NCBI GenBank assembly: GCA_016763115.1 | Contig: JAESUL010000101.1 | Coordinates: forward strand, 1 to 5,608 | DNA length: 5,608 nt | Source: Phycisphaerales bacterium | Lineage (GTDB): Bacteria > Planctomycetota > Phycisphaerae > Phycisphaerales > UBA1924 | Direction of reading: 5' to 3' | Shown: piece by piece, positions 1-5,608 of the stretch | Position numbering within the stretch: position 1 is the stretch's first letter | How the letters are laid out: each line of letters opens with the position of its first letter | The notes under the pieces: generated by a model | Databases searched by the model: none | What the model was told of the DNA's origin: nothing | Seen by the model: only the letters and a program-made list of their open reading frames with translations | Made by a program: the position numbers and the translations under genes

Positions 1-93
1 TCGCAGGGTCGTGCGGCCAACTCGATGGAGTTCAAGGAGTACCGTGCGATGCCTCGCAACCTGCAAGAAGAGGTCATCGAGGCGGGCGCCTGA
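1..93 (+). CDS. fusA: Translation elongation factor G, C-terminal end (5'-partial)
   Basis: Frame 1 encodes 30 residues ending EEVIEAGA, then TGA (91-93) followed directly by in-frame TAA (94-96), a tandem stop. The stretch SQGRAANSMEFKEYRAMP matches the very end of EF-G, where the last strand and tail of domain V read roughly '(T/S)QGRAxxxMEFxxYxxxPxxxxEEI'. EF-G is the cytosolic GTPase that drives tRNA-mRNA translocation and, with RRF, ribosome recycling. The GTPase domain lies left of the window, so I cannot tell the main translational copy from one of the EF-G paralogues that many bacteria carry. A strong terminator follows, so this gene ends its transcript. The family call rests on a short tail only. 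Confidence 0.75.
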   Translation, partial: SQGRAANSMEFKEYRAMPRNLQEEVIEAGA

Positions 94-117
94 TAACCGG
101 CGAAATCAAGTTTTTCT

Positions 118-151
118 CGGGCGTGCCAGCGATGGCACGCCCGTTTTCTTT
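118..151 (+). terminator. Intrinsic terminator after the EF-G gene
   Basis: A perfect 11-bp GC-rich stem (118-128 pairs with 133-143, CGGGCGTGCCA / TGGCACGCCCG) closes on a GCGA loop, a GNRA-type tetraloop. It is followed at once by TTTTCTTT (144-151). It starts 24 bases after the TGA stop. This is a textbook Rho-independent terminator, and it separates the EF-G transcript from the downstream adenylate kinase gene. Confidence 0.92.
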
Positions 152-299
152 GGATGATTCTTTCCGAGTTGGCATGGTCGGATGAAGCCCTTTTCGGGGT
201 TTGCCGACCTATCGTGTGGACCCGTGGACCGGCAATGGTTCTCGGGCCTAGCGTGTGACTGTTTCGTGGGGATCAGTCTTTGGAATCATCGGCGATGGC

Positions 300-305
300 A
301 GGAGT
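300..305 (+). promoter_or_regulatory. Shine-Dalgarno site of the adenylate kinase gene
   Basis: AGGAGT lies 6 bases before ATG 312. It fixes the start at 312 rather than at the in-frame GTG at 255, which would add 19 residues unlike any adenylate kinase N terminus and would displace the P-loop from its usual place near residue 10. Confidence 0.85.
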
Positions 306-311
306 CAAACG

Positions 312-932
312 ATGACAGATCGGTATCAGGCAGTGCTGCTCTTCGGTGCCCCCGGCGCCGGCAAAGGGACCCAGGGGTCGCTGCTCGGGAAAATCCCGGG
401 GTACTTCCACATGTCCACCGGCGATATGTTCCGCTCGCTCGACAAGCACTCCGAACTCGGCAAGGTCTTCTTCGACTATTCGTCCAAGGGCGAGTTGGTT
501 CCTGACGAGGTCACCGTCGCGCTCTGGCATCAGTATGTCCATGCCCAGTCGTTGCTGGGGATATTCAAGCCGGTGACCGATTTGCTTATCCTCGACGGCA
601 TCCCACGGACCGCGGCCCAGACCGGATTGATGGATCAGTACATTGATGTGCTCGGGGTTATTCATCTCGTTGCCAATGACCGCGACGAGATGGTCAAGAG
701 ACTGAGCCGACGCGCGATGCAGCAGAAACGCGTGGACGATGCCCGCGAGGAAGTCGTCCGCAATCGGCTCGATGTGTACGACCGAGAGACCAAGCCCGTG
801 CTGGACCATTATGACACCGCACTTGTTCACGACATCGACGCGATCGGCTCGCCCGGCGCGGTACTCGGCAAGATCCTGCAGGTGCTCGCGCCGATTCACG
901 AGAAAAACTTCCCCAACAGTCTCGAAAACTGA
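312..932 (+). CDS. adk: Adenylate kinase family, short-LID form
   Basis: A 206-residue cytosolic nucleoside monophosphate kinase, most likely ATP + AMP = 2 ADP. Visible motifs are the P-loop GAPGAGKGTQ at residues 12-21 (Lys18), the NMP-binding STGDMFR at 35-41 (Thr36, Arg41), and LDGIPRTAAQ at 94-103 (Arg99, Gln103). Gln103 corresponds to the AMP-selecting Gln of adenylate kinases and argues against UMP/CMP kinase. The second arginine cluster is RVDD at 140-143 plus Arg152 in RNRLDVYDRETKP. The LID between about residues 132 and 141 is only a loop, so this is the short form typical of eukaryotic AK1, without the zinc/beta-sheet LID of many bacterial Adk proteins. The usual Phe in DGFPR is Ile97. 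The gene stands alone after a terminator and convergent to the next gene. If a ribosomal-operon adk exists elsewhere, this would be a second copy. Family confidence is high; exact substrate is less certain. Confidence 0.88.
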   Translation: MTDRYQAVLLFGAPGAGKGTQGSLLGKIPGYFHMSTGDMFRSLDKHSELGKVFFDYSSKGELVPDEVTVALWHQYVHAQSLLGIFKPVTDLLILDGIPRTAAQTGLMDQYIDVLGVIHLVANDRDEMVKRLSRRAMQQKRVDDAREEVVRNRLDVYDRETKPVLDHYDTALVHDIDAIGSPGAVLGKILQVLAPIHEKNFPNSLEN

Positions 933-991
933 TCCAGGCGTTGATCAACATACAATCAAGGTCGCACCTCATCGTTTCCAGTTGTCCTATT

Positions 992-1084
992 GGGTGCCAC
1001 TACTCGCCGTCTTCGGCGCAGTAGTGTCTTCGTTCTTTGGGCATGTACAGCACTACTGCGCCCTTCGGGCGAGTAGTGGCACCC
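992..1084. repeat. Nested inverted repeat / paired REP-like hairpins
   Basis: Two arms are exactly complementary over 17 bp (992-1008 with 1068-1084) and again over 12 bp (1015-1026 with 1051-1062). Between these stems is a small internal loop (1009-1014 versus 1063-1067), and the apical loop is 24 nt (1027-1050). Each arm also folds alone: 998-1026 and 1051-1078 each pair CACTACT with AGTAGTG around a 5-bp GC stem and a single bulged base (C1019, G1058). The two half-units are near-perfect reverse complements of each other, differing only at the tip (around GTCTTC versus CTTCG). The element fills the gap between convergent genes, so it could act as a bidirectional transcription barrier. Neither side has a T-tract, so it is not a canonical intrinsic terminator. 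The arrangement resembles a pair of inverted REP units, but the family is not identified. Confidence 0.85.
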
Positions 1085-1119
1085 GGAGTTTGAGTGAAAG
1101 AAGAGCGATCGAGTACGAT

Positions 1120-2457
1120 CTAGTCTTTTTTGTCATCGCCTCGAACGGTTTTTCTGCTGATCGAGAAGGTGATGATCTGTTCTACGAACCGTGAGAGCGG
1201 CTCGGTCGAGCGGATGCCATACAGCGCGGGGACCTCGAAGGATTGGTACGCGGCGGGCGGGTGGAAGTAGAACGAAACGGGGGCGATGGTGTGCAGCCGA
1301 TCCGAGGTGCCGAAGAACTTCCACTTGTCTTTGTAGCGCGATGAGCGGATACCCCGCCCGCGGAGCTCGTCGATATCTATTGGTACCCAGACGAGCAGGT
1401 CGAGGTCTTTGTCGTAGAGTGCGAACTCGGTCCAACTCTGGACGCGGTCGTCGCCGGATTCTTCGTTGTCGATGCCGATCACGGACCGGGCCGGTATCCC
1501 CGCAGCCCGCAGCACCGCGGTGAGCAGGATCGTCATGTCGTGGCGCGATCCACGCTTTGAACGAGCGGCTTGGTCGGCGGTGCGGACCTCGAAACCGGCG
1601 TAGAAGCCCGAGCGCCCGAAGTTGCGTGTTGTACCCACGCCCTGGTTGTTGGCCAGCGAGTTGTTGAACCCTGATGTCGTCGGGACCACCAGCGAGCGGT
1701 CGTTGGAATAGATGTGCTCGACAACCTTGGCGGTGAGGTACTTGGCCAAGAGGACGGGCGAGAGTTGCTTGGGATCGTTGCCATCGGTCCAGAGGTCGAC
1801 CAGGTCCGTGATGACAGATTCATCGGGAGCGGTGACGACGGTTCCCCTCGGGGCGGTGATGGGCGGGGAGGTTGGTGTGCCTATGGAGTCGATGATGGGG
1901 GTGAGGTAGGCTTTGGCTTCGGTGGGCCATTCGTCGGGCCAGGTGAGTTTGAGGGCTTCTTTCTCGTGAAAAATAGTGTCTACCGAAGTCGTGTAGGTGG
2001 TCATGGTAAAGCGAAGCACGCGGGCATTGCGGAGATTGAAGTTCCAGATGGAGTAAGGCGCATTGGTCTGCGGGGCGTAGCGGATGACCGGATCGACGGT
2101 GAGTTGGCGACCGTTGACATAGAAGGTGCCCAGAATTTTTTCGGTTGGGTCCGACCAACTCGCCGCCGAGTTGTACACCAGGGGGTAGACGAACTCGATG
2201 TCCTCGGGGAACACCTCGGACTTGCCGGCTTGGATCGAGAAGTTCCGATCAAGGTAGACATTCTGAGACAGCAGCAGGTACACCGTCTGGTGGACCACCC
2301 ACTCACGCGGTCTGTAGTACGAGAGGTAGGGATTCTCGGGGAGCTCGATATCGAGGTCCGAGGGATTGTTCTTTCGGCTCTGGGCATCGGCGTTGGTCGC
2401 CAAGATGCCCATCGGGATGGTCAAGATCAATGACAGCAGTACAGCGAGATGGTTCAC
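1120..2457 (-). CDS. Exported transglutaminase-fold protein lacking catalytic Cys and His
   Basis: 445 residues from GTG 2457, chosen for its ribosome binding site; an in-frame GTG at 2490 has none. Residues 4-20 form a hydrophobic signal segment with a likely cleavage after NADA (residue 25), so the protein is probably exported. Residues about 30-200 look beta-rich (many aromatic and Thr/Val runs), as expected of the N-terminal domain before a transglutaminase core. The core is recognised by RHDMTILLTAVLRAAGIPAR (305-324), QSWTEF (340-345) and WVPIDID (357-363), matching the family pattern C-x14-GIPAR / HxWxE / WxPxD. The Cys position is Arg305 (codon CGC, 1543-1545), the His position is Gln340 (CAG, 1438-1440), and only Asp361 is kept. 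The protein has no cysteine at all. It therefore looks like a non-catalytic member, perhaps a binding or scaffold protein; its role is unknown. The C terminus is charged (RKTVRGDDKKD). It is divergent from the fumarase gene and convergent with adk. Confidence 0.87.
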   Translation of the reverse strand: MNHLAVLLSLILTIPMGILATNADAQSRKNNPSDLDIELPENPYLSYYRPREWVVHQTVYLLLSQNVYLDRNFSIQAGKSEVFPEDIEFVYPLVYNSAASWSDPTEKILGTFYVNGRQLTVDPVIRYAPQTNAPYSIWNFNLRNARVLRFTMTTYTTSVDTIFHEKEALKLTWPDEWPTEAKAYLTPIIDSIGTPTSPPITAPRGTVVTAPDESVITDLVDLWTDGNDPKQLSPVLLAKYLTAKVVEHIYSNDRSLVVPTTSGFNNSLANNQGVGTTRNFGRSGFYAGFEVRTADQAARSKRGSRHDMTILLTAVLRAAGIPARSVIGIDNEESGDDRVQSWTEFALYDKDLDLLVWVPIDIDELRGRGIRSSRYKDKWKFFGTSDRLHTIAPVSFYFHPPAAYQSFEVPALYGIRSTEPLSRFVEQIITFSISRKTVRGDDKKD

Positions 2458-2462
2458 GGGTG

Positions 2463-2468
2463 TCCCCT
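2463..2468 (-). promoter_or_regulatory. Shine-Dalgarno site selecting GTG 2457
   Basis: On the minus strand AGGGGA (within AAAGGGGACA) ends 5 bases before GTG 2457-2455. It supports the shorter start for the transglutaminase-fold gene, which places the hydrophobic signal segment at the N terminus. The upstream GTG at 2490 has no purine-rich site in front of it and lies only a few bases after a candidate -10 box. Confidence 0.65.
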
Positions 2469-2493
2469 TTGGGTGGATGCTGAGGTACACAGA

Positions 2494-2499
2494 AGTATA
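2494..2499 (-). promoter_or_regulatory. Candidate -10 box for the transglutaminase-fold gene
   Basis: Minus-strand TATACT matches the sigma-70 -10 consensus at 5 of 6 positions. It would place a start of transcription near 2487, giving a leader of about 30 nt. No good -35 hexamer is seen at the usual 16-18 bp spacing, so this is weak. The same hexamer occurs before the protease gene at 4250. Confidence 0.3.
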
Positions 2500-2582
2500 C
2501 GGGGATCATTTGGCCCCGGTTTCACGGTATGTTTGTAGAAACGAACCTATGATGGGGGTGTTTGAGACGGACGCCCTGAATG

Positions 2583-2590
2583 AAAGAGGA
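2583..2590 (+). promoter_or_regulatory. Shine-Dalgarno site of the fumarase gene
   Basis: AAAGAGGA lies 6 bases before ATG 2597. It decides the start: the same frame stays open for 77 further codons upstream (from 2366), but that stretch is antisense to the transglutaminase-fold gene and its leader and has no resemblance to fumarase. An ATG at 2592 is out of frame. Confidence 0.85.
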
Positions 2591-2596
2591 AATGCG

Positions 2597-4066
2597 ATGA
2601 CATACGCTGCGAAATCTGATGCGATCTCGACCCGGATGGAGAAGGATTCAATGGGCGAGATGCCCGTGCCATCCGATGTGCTGTATGGCGCATCGACCCA
2701 GCGAGCGGTGCTCAACTTTCCGATCTCGGGCAGGGCGGTGCCGGATGAACTGATCCGGGCATTCGCGGTGCTCAAGGCGGCAGCGGCCCACGCGAACGCC
2801 AAACTGGGCAAACTCGATGCGGAAAAGGCGAAATCTATTGAAGCCGCGTGCGATCTGATCCAGAACGGGCTGTGCGAGCAGGGCGGGATCGCTCGGCATT
2901 TCCCGATTGATATCTTCCAGACCGGCAGCGGCACCTCCACGAACATGAACTCCAACGAGGTCATCGCCAACCTCGTCTGCCAGTCGCTCGGTGCCCCGAT
3001 CGGATCGAGCAAAGACGCTTCATACCTGAAAAAGACGGGTGCGGTCCATCCGAATGATGATGTGAACATGGGGCAATCAAGCAACGATACCTTCCCCACT
3101 GCGATGCATATTTCCGCTGCACGAGCGATCAAGTCGGATCTGCTGCCGGCCGTCACCCGGCTGGCCGAGGCACTCGATGCCAAGGCCAAGGCATGGGATG
3201 AAGTCGTCAAAATCGGGCGGACGCATCTGCAAGATGCGACCCCGATTCGTCTCGGGCAGGAGTTCAGCGGGTACGCCTCGCAGATGCACCACTCCGAGGA
3301 ACGGCTCCACCGCGCCCTGCACACCCTGGGCGAACTGCCCATCGGGGGCACCGCGGTCGGCACCGGGATCAACACCCATCCACGGTTCAGCGAGTTGGTC
3401 TGTGCAGAGCTCACCAACACCACCGGGATTCATTTCCGCGAGGCTGTCAACCACTTTGAGGCCCAGCACGCCAAGGACGGGATCGTCGAGGTTTCTGGGC
3501 TTTTAAAGACCATCGCGGTGAGTTTGTCGAAGATCGCCAACGATATCCGTTGGCTTGGATCTGGGCCGAGGTGCGGGATTGGTGAGTTGAAGCTGCCAGC
3601 GGTCCAGCCCGGATCGAGCATCATGCCCGGCAAGGTGAACCCGGTGATCTGCGAAGCGGTGGTGATGGTATCGTGCCAGGTGATCGGCAACGACGCGGCG
3701 GTGACCACCGGCGGGCTCGGTGGCGTCGGGTCATTGCTCGATCTGGATGTCGCAATGCCGATGATGGGGGCGTGTGTGCTCGATTCGATCGGGCTGCTCG
3801 CCGGCGCGTGCAACACCTTCAACGACAAACTCTTAGCCGGGCTCGAACCCGATCGCGAGCGGTGCGAAGCATTGATCGAGGGGTCCCTTGCGATGTGTAC
3901 AAGTTTGGTTCCTGTTATTGGGTATGATGCGTCGGCCAAGTTGGCGTATCAGGCGTTTGCAGAGGGGAAAACTGTGCGGGAGTTGGCTCTTGAGCAGGGG
4001 ATTTTGGATGCGGATCGGCTCAACGAGTTGCTTGATGCGGGCTCGATGACCAGCCCGCAGGAATAG
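2597..4066 (+). CDS. fumC: Class II fumarate hydratase (fumarase C)
   Basis: A 489-residue cytosolic, iron-independent fumarase of the aspartase/fumarase superfamily; it interconverts fumarate and L-malate in the TCA cycle and would act as a homotetramer. Motifs in order are MEKDSMGEMPVP (14-25), GSGTSTNMNSNEV (110-122), HPNDDVNMGQSSND (151-164), GRTHLQDATP (207-216, His210 matching E. coli His188), and the signature GSSIMPGKVNP (339-349) with Ser340, Lys346 and Asn348 matching E. coli Ser318, Lys324 and Asn326. The constant 22-residue offset at both sites supports the alignment. The N-terminal MGE..VP..xLYGAxTQRAV..F block and WLGSGPRCGIGE (319-330) favour fumarase over aspartase. The segment after the signature, GGLGGVGSLLDLDVAMPMM (372-390), departs from the common GGxSGNFELNVF..P pattern and is about 3 residues longer. 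The length is slightly above the usual 460-470. The gene is monocistronic in appearance, divergent from the transglutaminase-fold gene. Confidence 0.94.
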   Translation: MTYAAKSDAISTRMEKDSMGEMPVPSDVLYGASTQRAVLNFPISGRAVPDELIRAFAVLKAAAAHANAKLGKLDAEKAKSIEAACDLIQNGLCEQGGIARHFPIDIFQTGSGTSTNMNSNEVIANLVCQSLGAPIGSSKDASYLKKTGAVHPNDDVNMGQSSNDTFPTAMHISAARAIKSDLLPAVTRLAEALDAKAKAWDEVVKIGRTHLQDATPIRLGQEFSGYASQMHHSEERLHRALHTLGELPIGGTAVGTGINTHPRFSELVCAELTNTTGIHFREAVNHFEAQHAKDGIVEVSGLLKTIAVSLSKIANDIRWLGSGPRCGIGELKLPAVQPGSSIMPGKVNPVICEAVVMVSCQVIGNDAAVTTGGLGGVGSLLDLDVAMPMMGACVLDSIGLLAGACNTFNDKLLAGLEPDRERCEALIEGSLAMCTSLVPVIGYDASAKLAYQAFAEGKTVRELALEQGILDADRLNELLDAGSMTSPQE

Positions 4067-4304
4067 GGTGGAGCCGAGATATAGATGGAATCTGGGTCCT
4101 CAATGGCATTTGCACGCAACTAGGGCGTGTTATTGAGCGTATTTCTTGGCAAGGGGACGAATGTCCACATGCCGGGTGTGCACGGGCACAACCCACTGCG
4201 ATACCAACCGAATCGTCGGAATACACGGGCACCACGAGGGCAGATGCTCTATACTCAATGCCTGCCCGATCTGACGGGATTAATTACCAAGTTTGGAGAC
4301 CATA
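4067..4304. other. Intergenic region between fumC and the protease gene
   Basis: 238 bp with no credible gene. It holds two small adjacent hairpins: GGAC/GTCC (4155-4158 with 4163-4166), and an 8-bp stem with one bulged A (4174-4181 with 4186-4194, loop ACGG). Neither has a T-tract, so no intrinsic terminator for fumC is evident; termination may be Rho-dependent. A candidate -10 box and the ribosome binding site GGAG (4295-4298, 6 bases before ATG 4305) for the protease lie at its right end. Confidence 0.6.
4250..4255 (+). promoter_or_regulatory. Candidate -10 box for the protease gene
   Basis: TATACT (5 of 6 matches to the sigma-70 -10 consensus) would give a transcript start near 4262 and a leader of about 43 nt before ATG 4305. 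The hexamer 17 bp upstream (GGGCAC, 4227-4232) does not resemble a -35 box, so the call is tentative. Confidence 0.3.
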
Positions 4305-5608
4305 ATGCGCCTTGAAATGCACGCACTGACGCTTTTTTCTCTCGCGGGGCTCGTCCTCGGCACTGCTCCGATCGCTGCCCAAGCTGCGGAACCGATTGTT
4401 CCTGTGGTCAAGCAGTCCGATGCCTCAAAGGTGTCCACGCAACAGTCGGGTGTTGAGACTATTTCAGGCAAGACGCTGAAGGTCAAAATGAGCACCAAGA
4501 ACGCGGTCGAATACACCGTCGAAAATCCGTCTTGGCGTGAATCAAAGGCGGTGCGTGTGGTTGATGCCAATCGCCCAGAACTCACGATGACCAAGACCCT
4601 GTTCGCACGGGTGAGTGTTGGCGTCGAGAATGAAGCGGCCCTGAAGAACGCGGTTGCGGCGGCCGGTGCTGCATTGCGATCTGATCGTCCTGGATCGCAC
4701 GCATTCGAGAAGTTCAACGGGCTTGATACGGTATTCATTCTTGAAGCCAACTCGGTTGAAGATGCGATCAATATGGCCAATACCCTCGAAGGGATGCCCG
4801 GCATTCTCTGGACCGAGATCGAGCACCGGAATCCGGTCAAGAGCCATGCGATTACCTCCGACCCGTCTGCTGGAGATCAGTGGCATATCGATAACCCGCT
4901 CGGCAATGACGCCAATATCGCAGCGGTTTATGACCGCGGCATAACAGGCGATGGGGTCGTGGTTGGTATTCTTGAAGCGGACCCAAATAGCTTTTATCAT
5001 GTAGACAACTTGGGCATTGAGAACATACACCCTGATCTGGTCAATCAGTTGAATCGTGATCTTTCGATTCCGACTGACCCGTTCAATGTTTCTTACTCGC
5101 ACGGCGTGAGCGTTGCCGGTCTGGCCGGGGGCGAAGGCAATAACGGGCTTGCGGGTTCTGGTGTTGCTTACGGTGCACAACTCGCATCACTCAAGAACGG
5201 TTCTAATATCAACTCGGGCCAATCCTTCTCGCACGAGTTGAACGACATTGATATCGTCAATAGTTCATGGGGCCCAATGAACGAGTCAACACCCAACTCG
5301 AATACCGGCAAGGTTCTCGTTACTCTCCCAAACGATTTCGAGATTCGGATCCCCCAAGTCACGCATTCGGGGCTCTCGCGGATTGATTTGATCGGGCTTG
5401 ACCAGGGGCTCCGGCTCGGGCGCGAAGGCAAGGGAAGATTGTTTGTTTTCTCTGCCGGCAATGGGAATCACTTCCAAGGGTTCGACCGTTTTCTCACGGG
5501 GAATGCGATTAGTCTCCCCGGGCTCTTCGGAGGCTTAGATTATGGGTACCTTGATATCTCAGGGGTTGATCCAACCCGCAACGACGGCGATGGCGACGGG
5601 GTCCCCGA
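4305..5608 (+). CDS. Secreted kexin/furin-like S8 subtilase with Glu at the catalytic Asp position (3'-partial)
   Basis: 434 codons are visible and the frame is open to the window edge. ATG 4305 follows GGAG by 6 bases. Residues 1-28 form a signal peptide (hydrophobic LTLFSLAGLVLGT, then APIAAQAA). Residues about 80-180 look like an N-terminal propeptide, ending VEDAINMANTLEGMPGIL and a Glu/His/Arg stretch. The catalytic domain begins at DPSAGDQWHI, as in proprotein convertases (DPxxxxQWHL). It continues with GVVVGILEAD (217-226), SHGVSVAGLAG (265-275, catalytic His266), NSSWGP (about 322-327) and FVFSAGNGN with oxyanion Asn386. The Asp expected in the first motif is Glu224, and the following Asp of kexins is Ala225. 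The region between SSWGP and the Asn motif is about 20 residues longer than in kexin. The last residues, NDGDGDGVP (426-434), are calcium-loop-like. The catalytic Ser lies beyond the window. Expected role is an exported endopeptidase; activity is uncertain until the Ser is seen. Confidence 0.85.
   Translation, partial: MRLEMHALTLFSLAGLVLGTAPIAAQAAEPIVPVVKQSDASKVSTQQSGVETISGKTLKVKMSTKNAVEYTVENPSWRESKAVRVVDANRPELTMTKTLFARVSVGVENEAALKNAVAAAGAALRSDRPGSHAFEKFNGLDTVFILEANSVEDAINMANTLEGMPGILWTEIEHRNPVKSHAITSDPSAGDQWHIDNPLGNDANIAAVYDRGITGDGVVVGILEADPNSFYHVDNLGIENIHPDLVNQLNRDLSIPTDPFNVSYSHGVSVAGLAGGEGNNGLAGSGVAYGAQLASLKNGSNINSGQSFSHELNDIDIVNSSWGPMNESTPNSNTGKVLVTLPNDFEIRIPQVTHSGLSRIDLIGLDQGLRLGREGKGRLFVFSAGNGNHFQGFDRFLTGNAISLPGLFGGLDYGYLDISGVDPTRNDGDGDGVP

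Noticed and set aside
169..192. TTGGCA (169-174) as a -35 box for adk.
   Set aside because: No -10-like hexamer at 16-18 bp spacing; nothing else in 152-300 looks like a promoter.
1107..1137. Hairpin GATCG-AGTA-CGATC followed by TAGTCTTTTTTG on the plus strand, possible terminator for adk.
   Set aside because: Only a 5-bp, AT-containing stem, with the T run offset by 4-5 bases and lying within the 3' end of the opposing gene. Too weak to call, although Rho-independent stopping here cannot be excluded.
1714..2433. A 239-codon plus-strand open frame opposite the transglutaminase-fold gene.
   Set aside because: Gly/Val/Asp-rich antisense shadow; the minus-strand protein has a signal peptide and clear family motifs, this one has none.
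2366..2596. The fumarase frame stays open for 77 codons upstream of the chosen start, overlapping the transglutaminase-fold gene antisense.
   Set aside because: No fumarase-like sequence, no ribosome binding site at its first ATG, and a strong site exactly before ATG 2597. Open frames by chance are common in GC-rich DNA.
2506..3423. A 305-codon minus-strand open frame across the 5' half of fumC.
   Set aside because: Mirror frame of a well-supported gene; composition is a codon shadow and no family is recognisable. The same applies to the minus-strand frames at 273-899, 3430-3939 and 4542-5180.
4036..4059. An 8-bp hairpin (TGCGGGCT / AGCCCGCA) at the end of fumC, possible terminator.
   Set aside because: It lies within the coding sequence before the stop and is followed by GGAATAGGGTGG, with no T-tract.
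4127..4315. A 62-codon open frame in the fumC-protease gap.
   Set aside because: No ribosome binding site, it overlaps the candidate promoter and the start of the protease gene, and it has no recognisable features.

Overview
The window is ordinary-looking bacterial chromosome: densely packed, GC-rich genes with clear Shine-Dalgarno sequences. The gene types (an EF-G with an 'ANSMEFKEY'-type tail, a secreted transglutaminase-fold protein, a kexin-like secreted subtilase running into Asp/Gly-rich calcium-type sequence) suggest a planctomycete, perhaps a marine member of the Phycisphaerae. That placement is inferred from protein flavour and gene mix. There is no rRNA or other marker here to prove it. 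I see no phage, insertion sequence, CRISPR array, tRNA or rRNA.

Layout from left to right. Positions 1-93 hold the last 30 codons of a translation elongation factor G gene, closed by tandem stop codons and a strong intrinsic terminator (118-151). A short-LID adenylate kinase (312-932, +) follows with a good ribosome binding site. Next comes a 187-bp gap between convergent genes, containing a striking nested palindrome (992-1084). On the minus strand, 1120-2457 encodes an exported transglutaminase-fold protein that lacks both the catalytic Cys and the catalytic His. A 139-bp divergent spacer separates it from a class II fumarase (2597-4066, +). After a 238-bp intergenic region with a candidate -10 box, a secreted S8 subtilase of the kexin/furin type starts at 4305 and runs off the right end before its catalytic Ser.

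The genes do not form one operon or pathway: translation, nucleotide metabolism and the TCA cycle sit beside two exported proteins. The most interesting signals are two departures from canonical active sites in exported protease/transglutaminase-fold proteins (Cys->Arg and His->Gln in one, Asp->Glu in the other) and the paired-hairpin repeat at 992-1084. I found no convincing undescribed multi-gene system.
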